The translations under genes and the position numbers were made by a program. Below the pieces are notes generated by a model, which saw nothing but the letters and a program-made list of their open reading frames with translations, did not search any database and was not told where the DNA came from. A DNA stretch of 32,264 bases from positions 1 to 32,264 of the forward strand of contig JALNYR010000008.1 in NCBI GenBank assembly GCA_023229725.1, written 5' to 3'. Shown in pieces: positions 16,120-24,494 of the stretch (position 1 is the first letter of the stretch; the number at the start of each line of letters is the position of its first letter). This stretch comes from Dehalococcoidia bacterium. GTDB taxonomy: Bacteria; Chloroflexota; Dehalococcoidia; GIF9; AB-539-J10.

Positions 16120-17292
16120 ATGCGCCGAATGGCGCGAGAAGAGACAGCAGGCGAACTCACAACCGGTTTCGAGCTCGGTCCGATACGGCCTCCCAGCGAG
16201 GCCTACTCGCTGCTCATACGGGCGACGCGCAACTGCCCGTGGAACCGGTGCCTCTTCTGCCACTGCTACAAGGGGTCCGCGTTCTCCCTCCGGACGGTTG
16301 AAGAGATAGAACGCGATATCGACACCGCCGCCGCGGTGCGTGACCAGATAGTGAAGGCGTCGACGCGCCTCGGGTACGATGGCGATGTGCAGCTCACGGC
16401 TGCGGCGCTGCTGAGCCAGCCGTACGGCGACCCGTGCGTGCGCGACGTGGCGCTGTTTCTCTACGCGGGCGGCCAGTCGGCCTTCCTGCAGGACTCCAAT
16501 ACGCTCATCATGCGCACGCCGGACCTCGTGCGGGTACTTCGTCATCTCTACGGCGCCTTCCCGACCCTTACGCGGGTGACCTCTTACGCCCGTTCTCACA
16601 CCGCCGCACACAAGTCGCTGGAGGAGCTGAAGGAGATTCGTGAGGCGGGACTCGTGCGCATCCACATAGGGCTTGAGACCGGCTACGACCCCCTGCTCCA
16701 GTACATGGAGAAGGGGACGACGGCGGCCCAGCAGATAGAAGCCGGGCGACGGCTGAACGAGGCGGGTTTCTCACTGAGCGAGTACGTGATGCCGGGACTG
16801 GGCGGGCGCGCGATGGCTGAAGGCCACGTGCGCGAGACCGCCAGGGCGCTCAACGAAATCAACCCCGCGTTCATCCGGCTCCGCAGCCTCCATGTCACTC
16901 CCACGATGCCGCTCTGGTCGCGCCTGCAGAACGGCGATTTCCAGCTGCAGGATGAAGACGACGTGGTCAGAGAGATTCGCGGCATCATCGAACGGCTGGA
17001 GGTTACGAGCGAACTCAAGAGCGACCACATCCTGAACCTGCTGATGGAGGTCGAAGGCACTCTGCCCGGAGACAAGGAGAAGTGCCTGGCCATCATCGAC
17101 CGGTACCTGTCGCTGCCCGACGACGAGCGTCTGAACTTCCGCCTCGGCAGGCGGATGAGCCTCTACACGTCGCTTGACGACCTGGCCGACCGCGCCAGGC
17201 ACGACAGAATGGCTGACGCACTGAAGAGAATCCGGGACAGGGGCGACAATGTGGAAGACGTCGTCCGCCGTCTGAAAGACGGCTTCATCTAG
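16120..17292 (+). CDS. Radical SAM protein of unknown function (CX4CX2C motif)
   Basis: This 390-residue radical SAM protein has the motif TRNCPWNRCLFCHCYKG. The spacing is CX4CX2C (Cys39, Cys44, Cys47), one residue longer than the canonical CX3CX2C, with an extra Cys49. The following TIM-barrel features include VRIHIGLETGYDPLLQYMEK, as in HemN/Elp3-like members of the superfamily. No B12 domain or auxiliary cluster motif is visible, and there is a helical C-terminal region of about 100 residues. ATG 16120 is chosen, with ATG 16129 also possible. It diverges from the HAD gene and converges with elp3, the two stop codons overlapping in CTAG (17289-17292). Substrate is unknown; proximity to elp3 alone does not imply tRNA modification. 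Confidence 0.85.
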   Translation: MRRMAREETAGELTTGFELGPIRPPSEAYSLLIRATRNCPWNRCLFCHCYKGSAFSLRTVEEIERDIDTAAAVRDQIVKASTRLGYDGDVQLTAAALLSQPYGDPCVRDVALFLYAGGQSAFLQDSNTLIMRTPDLVRVLRHLYGAFPTLTRVTSYARSHTAAHKSLEELKEIREAGLVRIHIGLETGYDPLLQYMEKGTTAAQQIEAGRRLNEAGFSLSEYVMPGLGGRAMAEGHVRETARALNEINPAFIRLRSLHVTPTMPLWSRLQNGDFQLQDEDDVVREIRGIIERLEVTSELKSDHILNLLMEVEGTLPGDKEKCLAIIDRYLSLPDDERLNFRLGRRMSLYTSLDDLADRARHDRMADALKRIRDRGDNVEDVVRRLKDGFI

Positions 17293-18674
17293 GTCACGGG
17301 CGGCAGGTCGAGGCGCTTCGACATGTAGGCGCCGTCGCGCACGTAGCCAAGCCGGCGGTAGTAGTCCCTCACTCCCACACCACTCAGCACCCGCAGCGCG
17401 GACGCGTGTCCTTCCGAGGCAGCGAGGCGCTCCGCCTCCGCAAGCAGCGCTCCGCCCAGGCCTCGATGCTGAGCAGCCGAGAGGTCCCTTTCCCCGAGTG
17501 CGACCTCGGGGCCGTACACATGGAGCTCGCGCACGGTCGCCACTGAGGAGACCGGGCCGGCCTCCGTCGTGTCGATGAGAGAGAGGCGCAGCAACGCATA
17601 CAGGGTCTCGGACTCGTCCTCCCAGGACAGGAACAGCTCGCGCCCGTCAGCCGTGTCGTAGTCACGTCGGCGCAGCACAGGTGAGCCGACCGTCCAGCCG
17701 TCACGTTTGCGGTGGCCGTACTCACGGCAGCGGATGCAGCGGCACTGCAGCCCGCGTTCCAGCATGAGGTTGTGGATGGTCCCCCTGAGCGCGAGGTCGT
17801 CGCAGCCGGCGACGATGAACTTGCGCGGGATGTCACGCATGAGCCTCGCCACCCGTACGTACGGAGGCACCATCAGCTTCATCCTGATGAGCAGGTCGCA
17901 CAGCTCGTCCGTGGTCCGCGGGACGAACCGGCCATCCCGGTACCACGTCTCAAGCTCGGAGCCACGAACCACGAGCGTCGGATACAGCTTCAGGCCGTCT
18001 GGCCGGAACTGAGGCTCGTCGAAGAGCCTCTTCGTGAGCGCCAGGTCGAGCTCAGGTGATGAACCCGGAAGCCCGGGCATCCAGTGGTAGAAGACCTTGA
18101 AGCCGTAGCGCCGCAGGCGCGAGGTCGCGGCGACCACCTCCGCGACGCCGTGTCGCCGGCCGGTGAGTGCGTGGATGCGCTCGTCGAGCGTCTGGACGCC
18201 CAGCTCGACGCGCGTCGCCCCGAAGTCCAGCAGCCGGGCCACTTCGTCCTCCCCACACCAGTCGGGCCTGGTCTCGATGCACAGACCCACGCACCTGTGC
18301 GGAGCAGACTCATTGCGGTCCCGGGCAGAGGCGAGGTCGGCCGATTCGACGCCGTTGAGTGCGTCGTAGCACCGCTTCACGAACTCGTACTGGTAGTCGA
18401 CCGGGTACGCGAGGAAGGTACCGCCCATGACGATGAGTTCGACCTTGTCGACAGGGTGCCCCATCTGCCTGAAGGTGTCGAGTCGCACCCGCACCTGCGC
18501 GTACGGGTCGAAGCCGCACGCGGCGGCGCGCAGCACGGCAGGGGACTCCTCCGTGTAGCTGCGAGGGGCGCCGGCGGCGGATGGGCAATAGACGCAGTTG
18601 CCGGGACAGGGATGAGGTTTCGCCATGACCGCGACGGGAGTCACGCCGGAGATGGTTCGCGTCGCCTTCTTCAT
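17289..18674 (-). CDS. elp3: Elp3 tRNA U34 carboxymethyltransferase (radical SAM plus acetyltransferase)
   Basis: This 461-residue protein combines an N-terminal radical SAM domain, with CPGNCVYC (Cys23, Cys27, Cys30), and a C-terminal GNAT acetyltransferase domain with HRGLGGALLAEAERLA and YYRRLGYVRDG. Between them is the Cys/His cluster CRCIRCREYGH, a likely zinc site. Elp3 uses acetyl-CoA and SAM to make 5-carboxymethyluridine at tRNA position 34. Bacterial Elp3 acts without the eukaryotic Elongator partners, and the enzyme of Dehalococcoides mccartyi is a well-studied example. The N-terminus is shorter than in eukaryotic Elp3. It is divergent from a Trm9-like methyltransferase with only 29 bases between start codons. 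TAGACT (18690-18685) is a possible -10 only ten bases before the ATG. Confidence 0.95.
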   Translation of the reverse strand: MKKATRTISGVTPVAVMAKPHPCPGNCVYCPSAAGAPRSYTEESPAVLRAAACGFDPYAQVRVRLDTFRQMGHPVDKVELIVMGGTFLAYPVDYQYEFVKRCYDALNGVESADLASARDRNESAPHRCVGLCIETRPDWCGEDEVARLLDFGATRVELGVQTLDERIHALTGRRHGVAEVVAATSRLRRYGFKVFYHWMPGLPGSSPELDLALTKRLFDEPQFRPDGLKLYPTLVVRGSELETWYRDGRFVPRTTDELCDLLIRMKLMVPPYVRVARLMRDIPRKFIVAGCDDLALRGTIHNLMLERGLQCRCIRCREYGHRKRDGWTVGSPVLRRRDYDTADGRELFLSWEDESETLYALLRLSLIDTTEAGPVSSVATVRELHVYGPEVALGERDLSAAQHRGLGGALLAEAERLAASEGHASALRVLSGVGVRDYYRRLGYVRDGAYMSKRLDLPPVT

Positions 18675-18703
18675 GGTAGGCTTGAGTCTAGCAGGCAGCT
18701 ACG

Positions 18704-19360
18704 GTGGCCACAAACAGAGAGGTCTTCGACCGCATCGCGCAGAGCTGGTACGGTTTCCGCCACTGGCCGCTTCTGCGGCAGGAGCTTGAGGAGCTGGCAA
18801 CGCGGTGGTCGGGCGGCCGCCTCGTGAACCTTGGCTGCGGCCACGGCGCCGACTTCATCCCGTTCGCCGCCGGCTTTCAGCTCACGGGGCTCGACTTCTC
18901 GCGCAACATGCTGCGGCAGGGCCGTGTCTACATGCGGAAGCACGGCTTCGAGGCGAGGCTCGTGCAGGGAGACCTTGTGGCGCTCCCATTTGCCGACGGC
19001 TCGTTCGACCACGTCATAGCGGTCGCAAGCTACCACCATCTTGACGGAGAGCGTGCGCGCGCTTGCGCGTTCGGCGAGCTGCGCCGGGTGCTCCGGCCGG
19101 GAGGAGAGGCATTCCTCTCGGTCTGGCGAAACCCGCGGGAGGGACCCGGCGTCGGGCCTGAGGACCGTCTCGTGCCGTGGCGGAATGGAGAGACGGTGCT
19201 GCAGCGCTACTACCACTTCTTCACGCCGGAGGAATTACGTGCCGGGCTTGAGCGAAGCGGCTTTTCGGTTCTGCGGCTGGGACCGGACAGGCGTCCGGCC
19301 GTGGAGGGTTCAGCTGGACAGGGCAACCTGTGCGTGCTTGCCGCGAGGAGCGGCGCGTAG
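18704..19360 (+). CDS. SAM-dependent methyltransferase, Trm9/ALKBH8-like
   Basis: This 218-residue class I methyltransferase has motif I LVNLGCGHGAD (about 40-50), the acidic strand GLDFSRNML, and PFADGSFDHVIAVASYHHL. LRRVLRPGGEAFLSVWRNP and RYYHFFTPEELRAGLERSGF follow. The opening NREVFDRIAQSWYGFRHWPL and the later IAVASYHHL, VLRPGG-SVW and RYYHFF phrases closely follow Trm9/ALKBH8 methyltransferases, which convert cm5U34 of tRNA to mcm5U34. The head-to-head partner Elp3 makes cm5U, which strongly supports that role, though other small-molecule methyltransferases share the fold. GTG 18704 has no strong ribosome site. It converges with the GGDEF/HD-GYP gene, with 13 bases between the stop codons. 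Confidence 0.8.
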   Translation: MATNREVFDRIAQSWYGFRHWPLLRQELEELATRWSGGRLVNLGCGHGADFIPFAAGFQLTGLDFSRNMLRQGRVYMRKHGFEARLVQGDLVALPFADGSFDHVIAVASYHHLDGERARACAFGELRRVLRPGGEAFLSVWRNPREGPGVGPEDRLVPWRNGETVLQRYYHFFTPEELRAGLERSGFSVLRLGPDRRPAVEGSAGQGNLCVLAARSGA

Positions 19361-19373
19361 CCGACGCGCGGTA

Positions 19374-22300
19374 TCAGGGCTGGATGGGAGGCACGCGGCT
19401 GACCTTGTCCTTCTGCGGAAGGCCGGCCTCGACCTCTTCAACAAACGCCTGGACGAGCTCGGGGTCGAACTGGTTCCCGGCGCCCTGCTTGAGCCGCTCC
19501 AGCGCCTCCTCGTCCGGAAGCGCGGCGCGGTAGGGCCTGGCGGACGCCATCGCCGCGAAGGCATCGGCTATCGCCAGTATTCGGGCCCCGAGGGGAATCG
19601 TCTTGCCATGCAGCCCCTCAGGATAGCCCGTCCCATCCCATCTCTCGTGATGGTAGAGGATGCTGCCGACACAGGGCGAGAGGTCGGGCACGTTGCCCAC
19701 GATATTCGCTCCCAGGCGGGGATGTGACTTGATGGCATCCCACTCCTGCGCATCGAGTTCGCCCTTCTTGTTCAGGATGCTGTCCGGGACGCCGATCTTG
19801 CCGATGTCGTGCAGCAGCGCCGCGGTGCTTATCCTCGAGACTTCGTCCGACGGAAGCCCAATCGTTTCGGCGAGCACGACGGAATACGTGTTCACTTTCC
19901 GTGAATGGCCGTACGTGTAGTGGTCCTTCGCGTCAACGGCAGCGGCCAGGGCGTACACGGCGCTCAAACCACTCCCCTTGCGGGTGTTCTTCGGTTCGAC
20001 GCCGGCTTCGGCTTCGGCGAATATCTTCGATGACACGTAGGTCCGGTTGCCGCCCGTGTTCTTCGCATAGTAGAGCGCGGTGTCGGCCGTGGCGACGAGC
20101 TCGCCGGCCATGACGCCGTCAGCCGGGTAGCTGGCCAGCCCGATACTCGCCGTGACGCCGCTTCTCCGGGCTTCCATCTCCCGCGCCACGCGGGTGCGCA
20201 CGCGTTCCGCAACGACGTACGCATCCTCAGGCGACGTGCGCGGCAAGACGATGGCGAACTCATCGCCGCCGTACCGGAACGCCTGGTCGGAGTCGCGGAT
20301 GGCGTAACCGACGAGAGAGGCGACGAACTTCAGCAGCTTGTCGCCCGATGGATGGCCGTACATGTCGTTGTACGCCTTGAAGGAGTCGAGGTCGAGCATG
20401 AGCACAGAGAACACCCCGTCGTGCCGCGAGTGGCGCGCCACTTCCTCTTTGATGCGCTCCTCGAAGTGGCGCCGGTTGAACAGTCCCGTCAACTCGTCGA
20501 TGCGGCTTCTCTGCTCGGCCTTCGAGTAGAGCAGGGCGTTCTCGACCGGAGTGGCAATCTGCCGCGCCACCTGTTCCAGGAGCTGCACGTCCTGTTCCCG
20601 GTACGCCTGCGGCTCGCGGCTCGCAACGAGGAGCGTGCCGATGACCTGGTCACGGACGATGAGCGGCAGGTGGACAAGCGCCCGGACGCCTTCCCGCACG
20701 TAGTGCGTGTCGGGCCAGTACGTCGTGGCGGCCTGCAGGTCCGCCTGATACGTCGATTGGCGGTGCTTCATGACCCATTCGGTCGCGGTGCCCTGGACGG
20801 AGTGCGACATCTCGGCGAGGTCCTGTGCGGTTACGTCTCCGAACAGCGCCTGGAACTTGATCCTGTCGCCGTCGACAATGGCAACGCCGGCGAAGTCGAG
20901 AGGTATGACCTTCTGCAGCTCGAGCGAAAGGCGCTGCATAACCTCATGCATTTCCAGGCTGGACGTGACGACGGAGGCAATGCGATTGAGCAGCGTGAGC
21001 TCCCGCTCCTGCTTCTGCAACTGCTCATACAGGTACTGCTTCTCCATGCTGGCTGCCACGCGGCTGGCAACCACACGCATGAGCTCCAGCTCCTCCACGG
21101 AGTACGGACGCCCTCCCGACCTGGCGCCCGCGGCGAGGACGGCGACAACTTCCCCGCGGTTCGCGACGGGGAGGAAGAGCTCGACCTGAGCCGTGCGCAC
21201 GTCATCTCGCTCCTGCTTCCATAGCGCCTGAAACTCCGGCAAGACGCTCAGATAGCGCACGGGGAGAAGCTGGCCCTCCCGCTTCAGCCAGTCGAGCACG
21301 GGGCTCTCCTTCTTGATGCGCAGTCTGCCGCGGCCGTCATCCGCACTCACCGGCGGCTGTGCGAAGCGCACGACAAAGTCGCCCGTCTGCACATCCGGCA
21401 GCAACAGGTACGCCAGGCGGGCGTCGACGGCCTTTGCCATGAGTGACACGAGTTGCCGCCCGAACTGCTCCAGCGTGGGCACGTCATAGATGCGTTCCAC
21501 GAACTCGGAGAGCTGGCGCCGCGCCTCGTACCGGTTGCCGACGAATGCCTCTTCAATCTTCCGCCGGAGAACGTCTCGCACGATGTGATTCAGGAAGAGG
21601 ACAACCGGTGCGCCGACCAGGAATGCCGCAATCACGGTGCGAACGTCGAACCGCACGCCGAACAACGACTGTCCGATTGCGAGCAGAGCGGCGATGACAA
21701 CCATACCGCCCCCGTAGAGGAGCACCAGGACGAGCGCCCGCCGCATGAACACGCCGATGTCGAGCAGGCGGTGAGCGACCACGGCGTAGCTCAACACGCA
21801 GGCAGCCAGCAGGTTGCCGATGAGGCTCCAGGGGTAGCTGCCGGCGGAGGGAACGAACGAGAGCAGCATGAAGAAGCTGAACACCACGATGGTGGTGATG
21901 AGGTAGGCAATCTGGTTCCGCTCGGCGGCGTCGGCAGCGAGCCGGTGGCAGCGGAAGAGGAGAATGCTATCGCGCACCCCCAGCGACGTGAATACCAGCA
22001 CGCCGATGATGAGCAGAGGCAATCCATAGTAGACGGTCACGCCGCCATCCGTGACCGTCGTGAGGCGCGGGATGAGTCCCGCGATACACAGAGCCGCTGT
22101 TGACACGACGAACAGGTACGCCAACGGCACGCGCACGGGCTTCCTGCTGAAGTACGGCCTGATGAAGTAGTGGTACTGGACGACGGTCCAGATGGCCATG
22201 CAGATGCCTATCTGTGCGAGCAGTCGCTTGTAGTCCATCAGGAAGTCGCCGCGCACGAAGAGGTCGGCCACGCTGTACAGGAACGCGGCAACGATGAAGG

Positions 22301-22409
22301 CGATGAAGAGCTTCTCCCGCTTCTCCCACGGGCGGTTCATGAGGAGCACAGCGAAGAGGATGAGGTAGGCAACCGACGCGATGAATGGAATCACCACGTG
22401 GGTGTCCAT
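19374..22409 (-). CDS. Membrane GAF-GGDEF-HD-GYP cyclic-dinucleotide signalling protein
   Basis: This 1011-residue protein begins with about seven or eight membrane helices (residues 5-275), resembling 7TM sensor regions of histidine kinases. Two GAF-like domains follow (about 305-460 and 475-630). A GGDEF domain has the intact motif GGDEF (714-718) and a product-inhibition site RDSD (705-708). A C-terminal HD-GYP domain has HDIGK (867-871) and HHERWDGTGYPEGL (920-933). It could therefore both make and hydrolyse c-di-GMP, or another cyclic dinucleotide, under membrane and GAF control. ATG 22409 is chosen because TTGACG-16-GATAAT ends six bases before it; an upstream TTG (22427) would overlap the promoter. 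A type IV pilus operon, often a target of c-di-GMP, lies at 28600. Confidence 0.92.
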   Translation of the reverse strand: MDTHVVIPFIASVAYLILFAVLLMNRPWEKREKLFIAFIVAAFLYSVADLFVRGDFLMDYKRLLAQIGICMAIWTVVQYHYFIRPYFSRKPVRVPLAYLFVVSTAALCIAGLIPRLTTVTDGGVTVYYGLPLLIIGVLVFTSLGVRDSILLFRCHRLAADAAERNQIAYLITTIVVFSFFMLLSFVPSAGSYPWSLIGNLLAACVLSYAVVAHRLLDIGVFMRRALVLVLLYGGGMVVIAALLAIGQSLFGVRFDVRTVIAAFLVGAPVVLFLNHIVRDVLRRKIEEAFVGNRYEARRQLSEFVERIYDVPTLEQFGRQLVSLMAKAVDARLAYLLLPDVQTGDFVVRFAQPPVSADDGRGRLRIKKESPVLDWLKREGQLLPVRYLSVLPEFQALWKQERDDVRTAQVELFLPVANRGEVVAVLAAGARSGGRPYSVEELELMRVVASRVAASMEKQYLYEQLQKQERELTLLNRIASVVTSSLEMHEVMQRLSLELQKVIPLDFAGVAIVDGDRIKFQALFGDVTAQDLAEMSHSVQGTATEWVMKHRQSTYQADLQAATTYWPDTHYVREGVRALVHLPLIVRDQVIGTLLVASREPQAYREQDVQLLEQVARQIATPVENALLYSKAEQRSRIDELTGLFNRRHFEERIKEEVARHSRHDGVFSVLMLDLDSFKAYNDMYGHPSGDKLLKFVASLVGYAIRDSDQAFRYGGDEFAIVLPRTSPEDAYVVAERVRTRVAREMEARRSGVTASIGLASYPADGVMAGELVATADTALYYAKNTGGNRTYVSSKIFAEAEAGVEPKNTRKGSGLSAVYALAAAVDAKDHYTYGHSRKVNTYSVVLAETIGLPSDEVSRISTAALLHDIGKIGVPDSILNKKGELDAQEWDAIKSHPRLGANIVGNVPDLSPCVGSILYHHERWDGTGYPEGLHGKTIPLGARILAIADAFAAMASARPYRAALPDEEALERLKQGAGNQFDPELVQAFVEEVEAGLPQKDKVSRVPPIQP

Positions 22410-22415
22410 GTCGCC

Positions 22416-22443
22416 ATTATCGCACAAAGGTTCCAGCCGTCAA
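22416..22443 (-). promoter_or_regulatory. Promoter of the GGDEF/HD-GYP gene (leaderless arrangement)
   Basis: TTGACG (22443-22438) and GATAAT (22421-22416) are separated by 16 bases; each hexamer matches consensus at five of six. Only six bases separate the -10 from ATG 22409, and no ribosome site is present, so the mRNA should begin at or next to the start codon. Confidence 0.68.
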
Positions 22444-22550
22444 CAGACAAGGATGGGATGATTACGTGGGACAGGTCGACGGCCGGCTGGCGGGGAGACG
22501 GCTGGAGCGGAGGTAACGCCGCACGGCTCGGGCTCTTGAACGGAACATAA

Positions 22551-22586
22551 GCCTGTGGGGCGGGTGATGCCACCCGCCCCACAGGC
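22551..22586 (-). terminator. Terminator-like hairpin after the GH3-family gene
   Basis: GCCTGTGGGGCGGGTG (22551-22566) pairs perfectly with 22571-22586 around the loop ATGC, a 16-bp stem. On the minus strand it is followed by TTATGTTCCGTT, a weak U-rich stretch. It shares the GTGGGGCGG core with the hairpin at 13478. Confidence 0.62.
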
Positions 22587-22605
22587 GAACCGGGAAACCG
22601 GGTGA

Positions 22606-24273
22606 CTATGCTCTGACCTTCTCCCTTGCTTCGACAGGTACGCGCTCCATCTCGACCGCCGGTTCAGCCAGGTTCGCAATCACCGCGTCTGACGGGTTGA
22701 TGTGCGGCGGCTTCAGGTGGCCAAGGTCGGCGCCCTCGTTCTGGCGCTGCAGGATGTACCGCGAGAAGGCGCCGGCAGGCAGGTAGGAGATGCGGAGCGG
22801 CAGGTCCGCGGGGGGTTCCTCCTCCTCGCCGAAGATGGAGTAGATGTTGAAGTTGTAGCGCTTGTCCAGCTCTCTGAACTGGCGGTAGACGGCCGCCGTG
22901 AACGCGGCCTCGGAGGGGGCAGGGAATCGCGCCGGCTCGATGTAGACATGGAGGACGGCCTGCTCTCCGACGAGCTCCTTGCGCGCGGTCCAGTCGATGT
23001 AGGGCACACCCGAGGTCTCGATGGCCTCCCAGATGACCCTTTCGGTGAGACGTCCGAAGCCGGCGATGTCGATGAGGTCGTCGGCGCGCCGCTCGAACAC
23101 CATCTGCGGGATGTCGATGCCGGCCGCCTCGTTGCGAAGGCTGGTGATGCGGACCACGTCCCCGACGCGGTAGCGCGTGAGCGCGCCGCCGTGGAGGTTC
23201 GTGACGATAATCTCGTACGCCTCGCCGGCGACCACCTCGTCGAGCAGGACTGTCTTTGGCCGGTAGGTGTGGTCCACCTGCCACTTGAAGTGCTCGCGCT
23301 CCGGGATGAACTCGAAGAAGTTGAGGTTCGGCACGAAGGTCATCGAAGAGCAGTCCCACGCCTGCACGGCGTAGATGCCGCCCTCCGAGCCGGCGTACAC
23401 TTCCAGCGGGACACGTCCCCACAGTTCATCCACGCGCTTCTTGAAGACCGCGGCGTCAGTGCCTCCCCCGATGATTCCTTTGACCGCCCAGAGGTCGCGG
23501 GGCAGCATCGGCCTGCCGGCAAGGCGGCTCTTTGCCAGCCCTTTGAGGACGCGCAGCAGGGCTCCCCGACGCTTCAGCAACGCCTTCTTGTCGAGGCGGT
23601 TCGACTGCTGTCGCAGTTGCTCACCGACGGTCACGAGCACCGAGGGCAGGCCGCCAAAACCATCGAGCCCCTCATCCAGGGCCTCCGCGAAACCCTTCTT
23701 CACCTTGTCGGTAAACGAGAGGTCAGCGGCATTCGACGGCAGGAAGTCGCAGTTGAGCGCCTGCTGCAGCAGCGACGCGATGACGCCCGAGGCGTAGGGC
23801 GGCGAGGCGAAGGTGGACAGCACCTTGAGGTGCTGCCTGGCCCTGCGCATATCGCCCCGGTAGTCGGCCATGCAGAGCAGGACGAGGCCGCCGGACAGCT
23901 TCTCGAACTCCTCCACGAAGCGTTCGGGCAACGGAATCCACTTCGCCTCGTACTTCCCCGTGTAGCCGGAGGTGCGAACCCATTGGGCCGGCGGGGCAGG
24001 CAGGGTGGCCTCCCGCTTCTCGGTCAGCTCGGGGATGTAGTCTCCGTACGTGGTGAGCGGGACGACAGCGCGGAACTCGTCGATGCTCGACGGCATCGCG
24101 CCCTTCATAATCTTGCGGCCCAGCTCGCTGGCCTTGAGGAGTTCGAGTTGCTCCTCCATCAGCCGCCGCTGGATGTGCATGAACTGTTCGAGGTTCAGGT
24201 CGAGGAATCCGCAGCACATCTGCCACAGTTCGCTCTTTCTGCCTTCACGCAGCAGCTCAATCGGTTTCGTCAT
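22606..24273 (-). CDS. GH3-family acyl-adenylate/amido-synthetase-like protein
   Basis: This 555-residue protein resembles GH3 enzymes, which adenylate a carboxylic acid and couple it to an amine. Nucleotide motifs are in the usual order: RTSGYTGKYEAKW (about 100-112), VYAGSEGGIYA (about 292-302) and TRYRVGDVVRI (about 366-376), with FERRADDLIDIAG later. GH3 is best known from plant auxin and jasmonate conjugation; bacterial members have unclear substrates. The frame is open upstream to 24339, but ATG 24273 has a strong GGAGGTGCACG site and starts the conserved region. A palindrome shared with the winged-helix gene promoter lies 124 bases upstream (24397-24413), suggesting shared regulation. 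It ends before a strong hairpin. Confidence 0.82.
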   Translation of the reverse strand: MTKPIELLREGRKSELWQMCCGFLDLNLEQFMHIQRRLMEEQLELLKASELGRKIMKGAMPSSIDEFRAVVPLTTYGDYIPELTEKREATLPAPPAQWVRTSGYTGKYEAKWIPLPERFVEEFEKLSGGLVLLCMADYRGDMRRARQHLKVLSTFASPPYASGVIASLLQQALNCDFLPSNAADLSFTDKVKKGFAEALDEGLDGFGGLPSVLVTVGEQLRQQSNRLDKKALLKRRGALLRVLKGLAKSRLAGRPMLPRDLWAVKGIIGGGTDAAVFKKRVDELWGRVPLEVYAGSEGGIYAVQAWDCSSMTFVPNLNFFEFIPEREHFKWQVDHTYRPKTVLLDEVVAGEAYEIIVTNLHGGALTRYRVGDVVRITSLRNEAAGIDIPQMVFERRADDLIDIAGFGRLTERVIWEAIETSGVPYIDWTARKELVGEQAVLHVYIEPARFPAPSEAAFTAAVYRQFRELDKRYNFNIYSIFGEEEEPPADLPLRISYLPAGAFSRYILQRQNEGADLGHLKPPHINPSDAVIANLAEPAVEMERVPVEAREKVRA

Positions 24274-24393
24274 CGTGCACCTCCGTGCCTGGTTCTTTCC
24301 CACCATCCGTGGCACCGGACATTCGACGGCAGCCAGCACACTGCCGTACGGAGGTAACTATGACAATAGTCGTGAGGTACGCCTAGCGATTGG

Positions 24394-24413
24394 GTTCTAG
24401 AACTGAGTTCTAG
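24394..24413. promoter_or_regulatory. Candidate operator, three GTTCTAG half-sites
   Basis: CTAGAAC-TGA-GTTCTAG (24397-24413) is a perfect 7-3-7 palindrome. It overlaps a second palindrome, GTTCTAGAAC (24394-24403), so three half-sites lie in alternating orientation. The core TAGAAC-N3-GTTCTA is repeated at 25230-25244. It lies between the end of the ribbon-helix-helix gene and the GH3 gene, upstream of the latter. Confidence 0.6.
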
Positions 24414-24437
24414 TCCAGAGGCGAAGGAGCGAGGCGG

Positions 24438-24472
24438 GGCGAAAAAGAGACCGCCCCGGAAGGGGGCGGTCT
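24438..24472 (-). terminator. Intrinsic terminator of the ribbon-helix-helix gene
   Basis: AGACCGCCCC (24448-24457) pairs with GGGGCGGTCT (24463-24472) around a 5-base loop. On the minus strand it is followed by CTCTTTTTCG, a proper U-tract. Confidence 0.85.
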
Positions 24473-24494
24473 GCGGTGCGATGCGAGAGTGTGA

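Noticed and set aside
22702..24357. 551-codon plus-strand open frame opposite the GH3 gene
   Set aside because: Low-complexity shadow translation (Arg, Val, Leu, His runs) with no ribosome site; the minus-strand gene has three adenylate-forming motifs.
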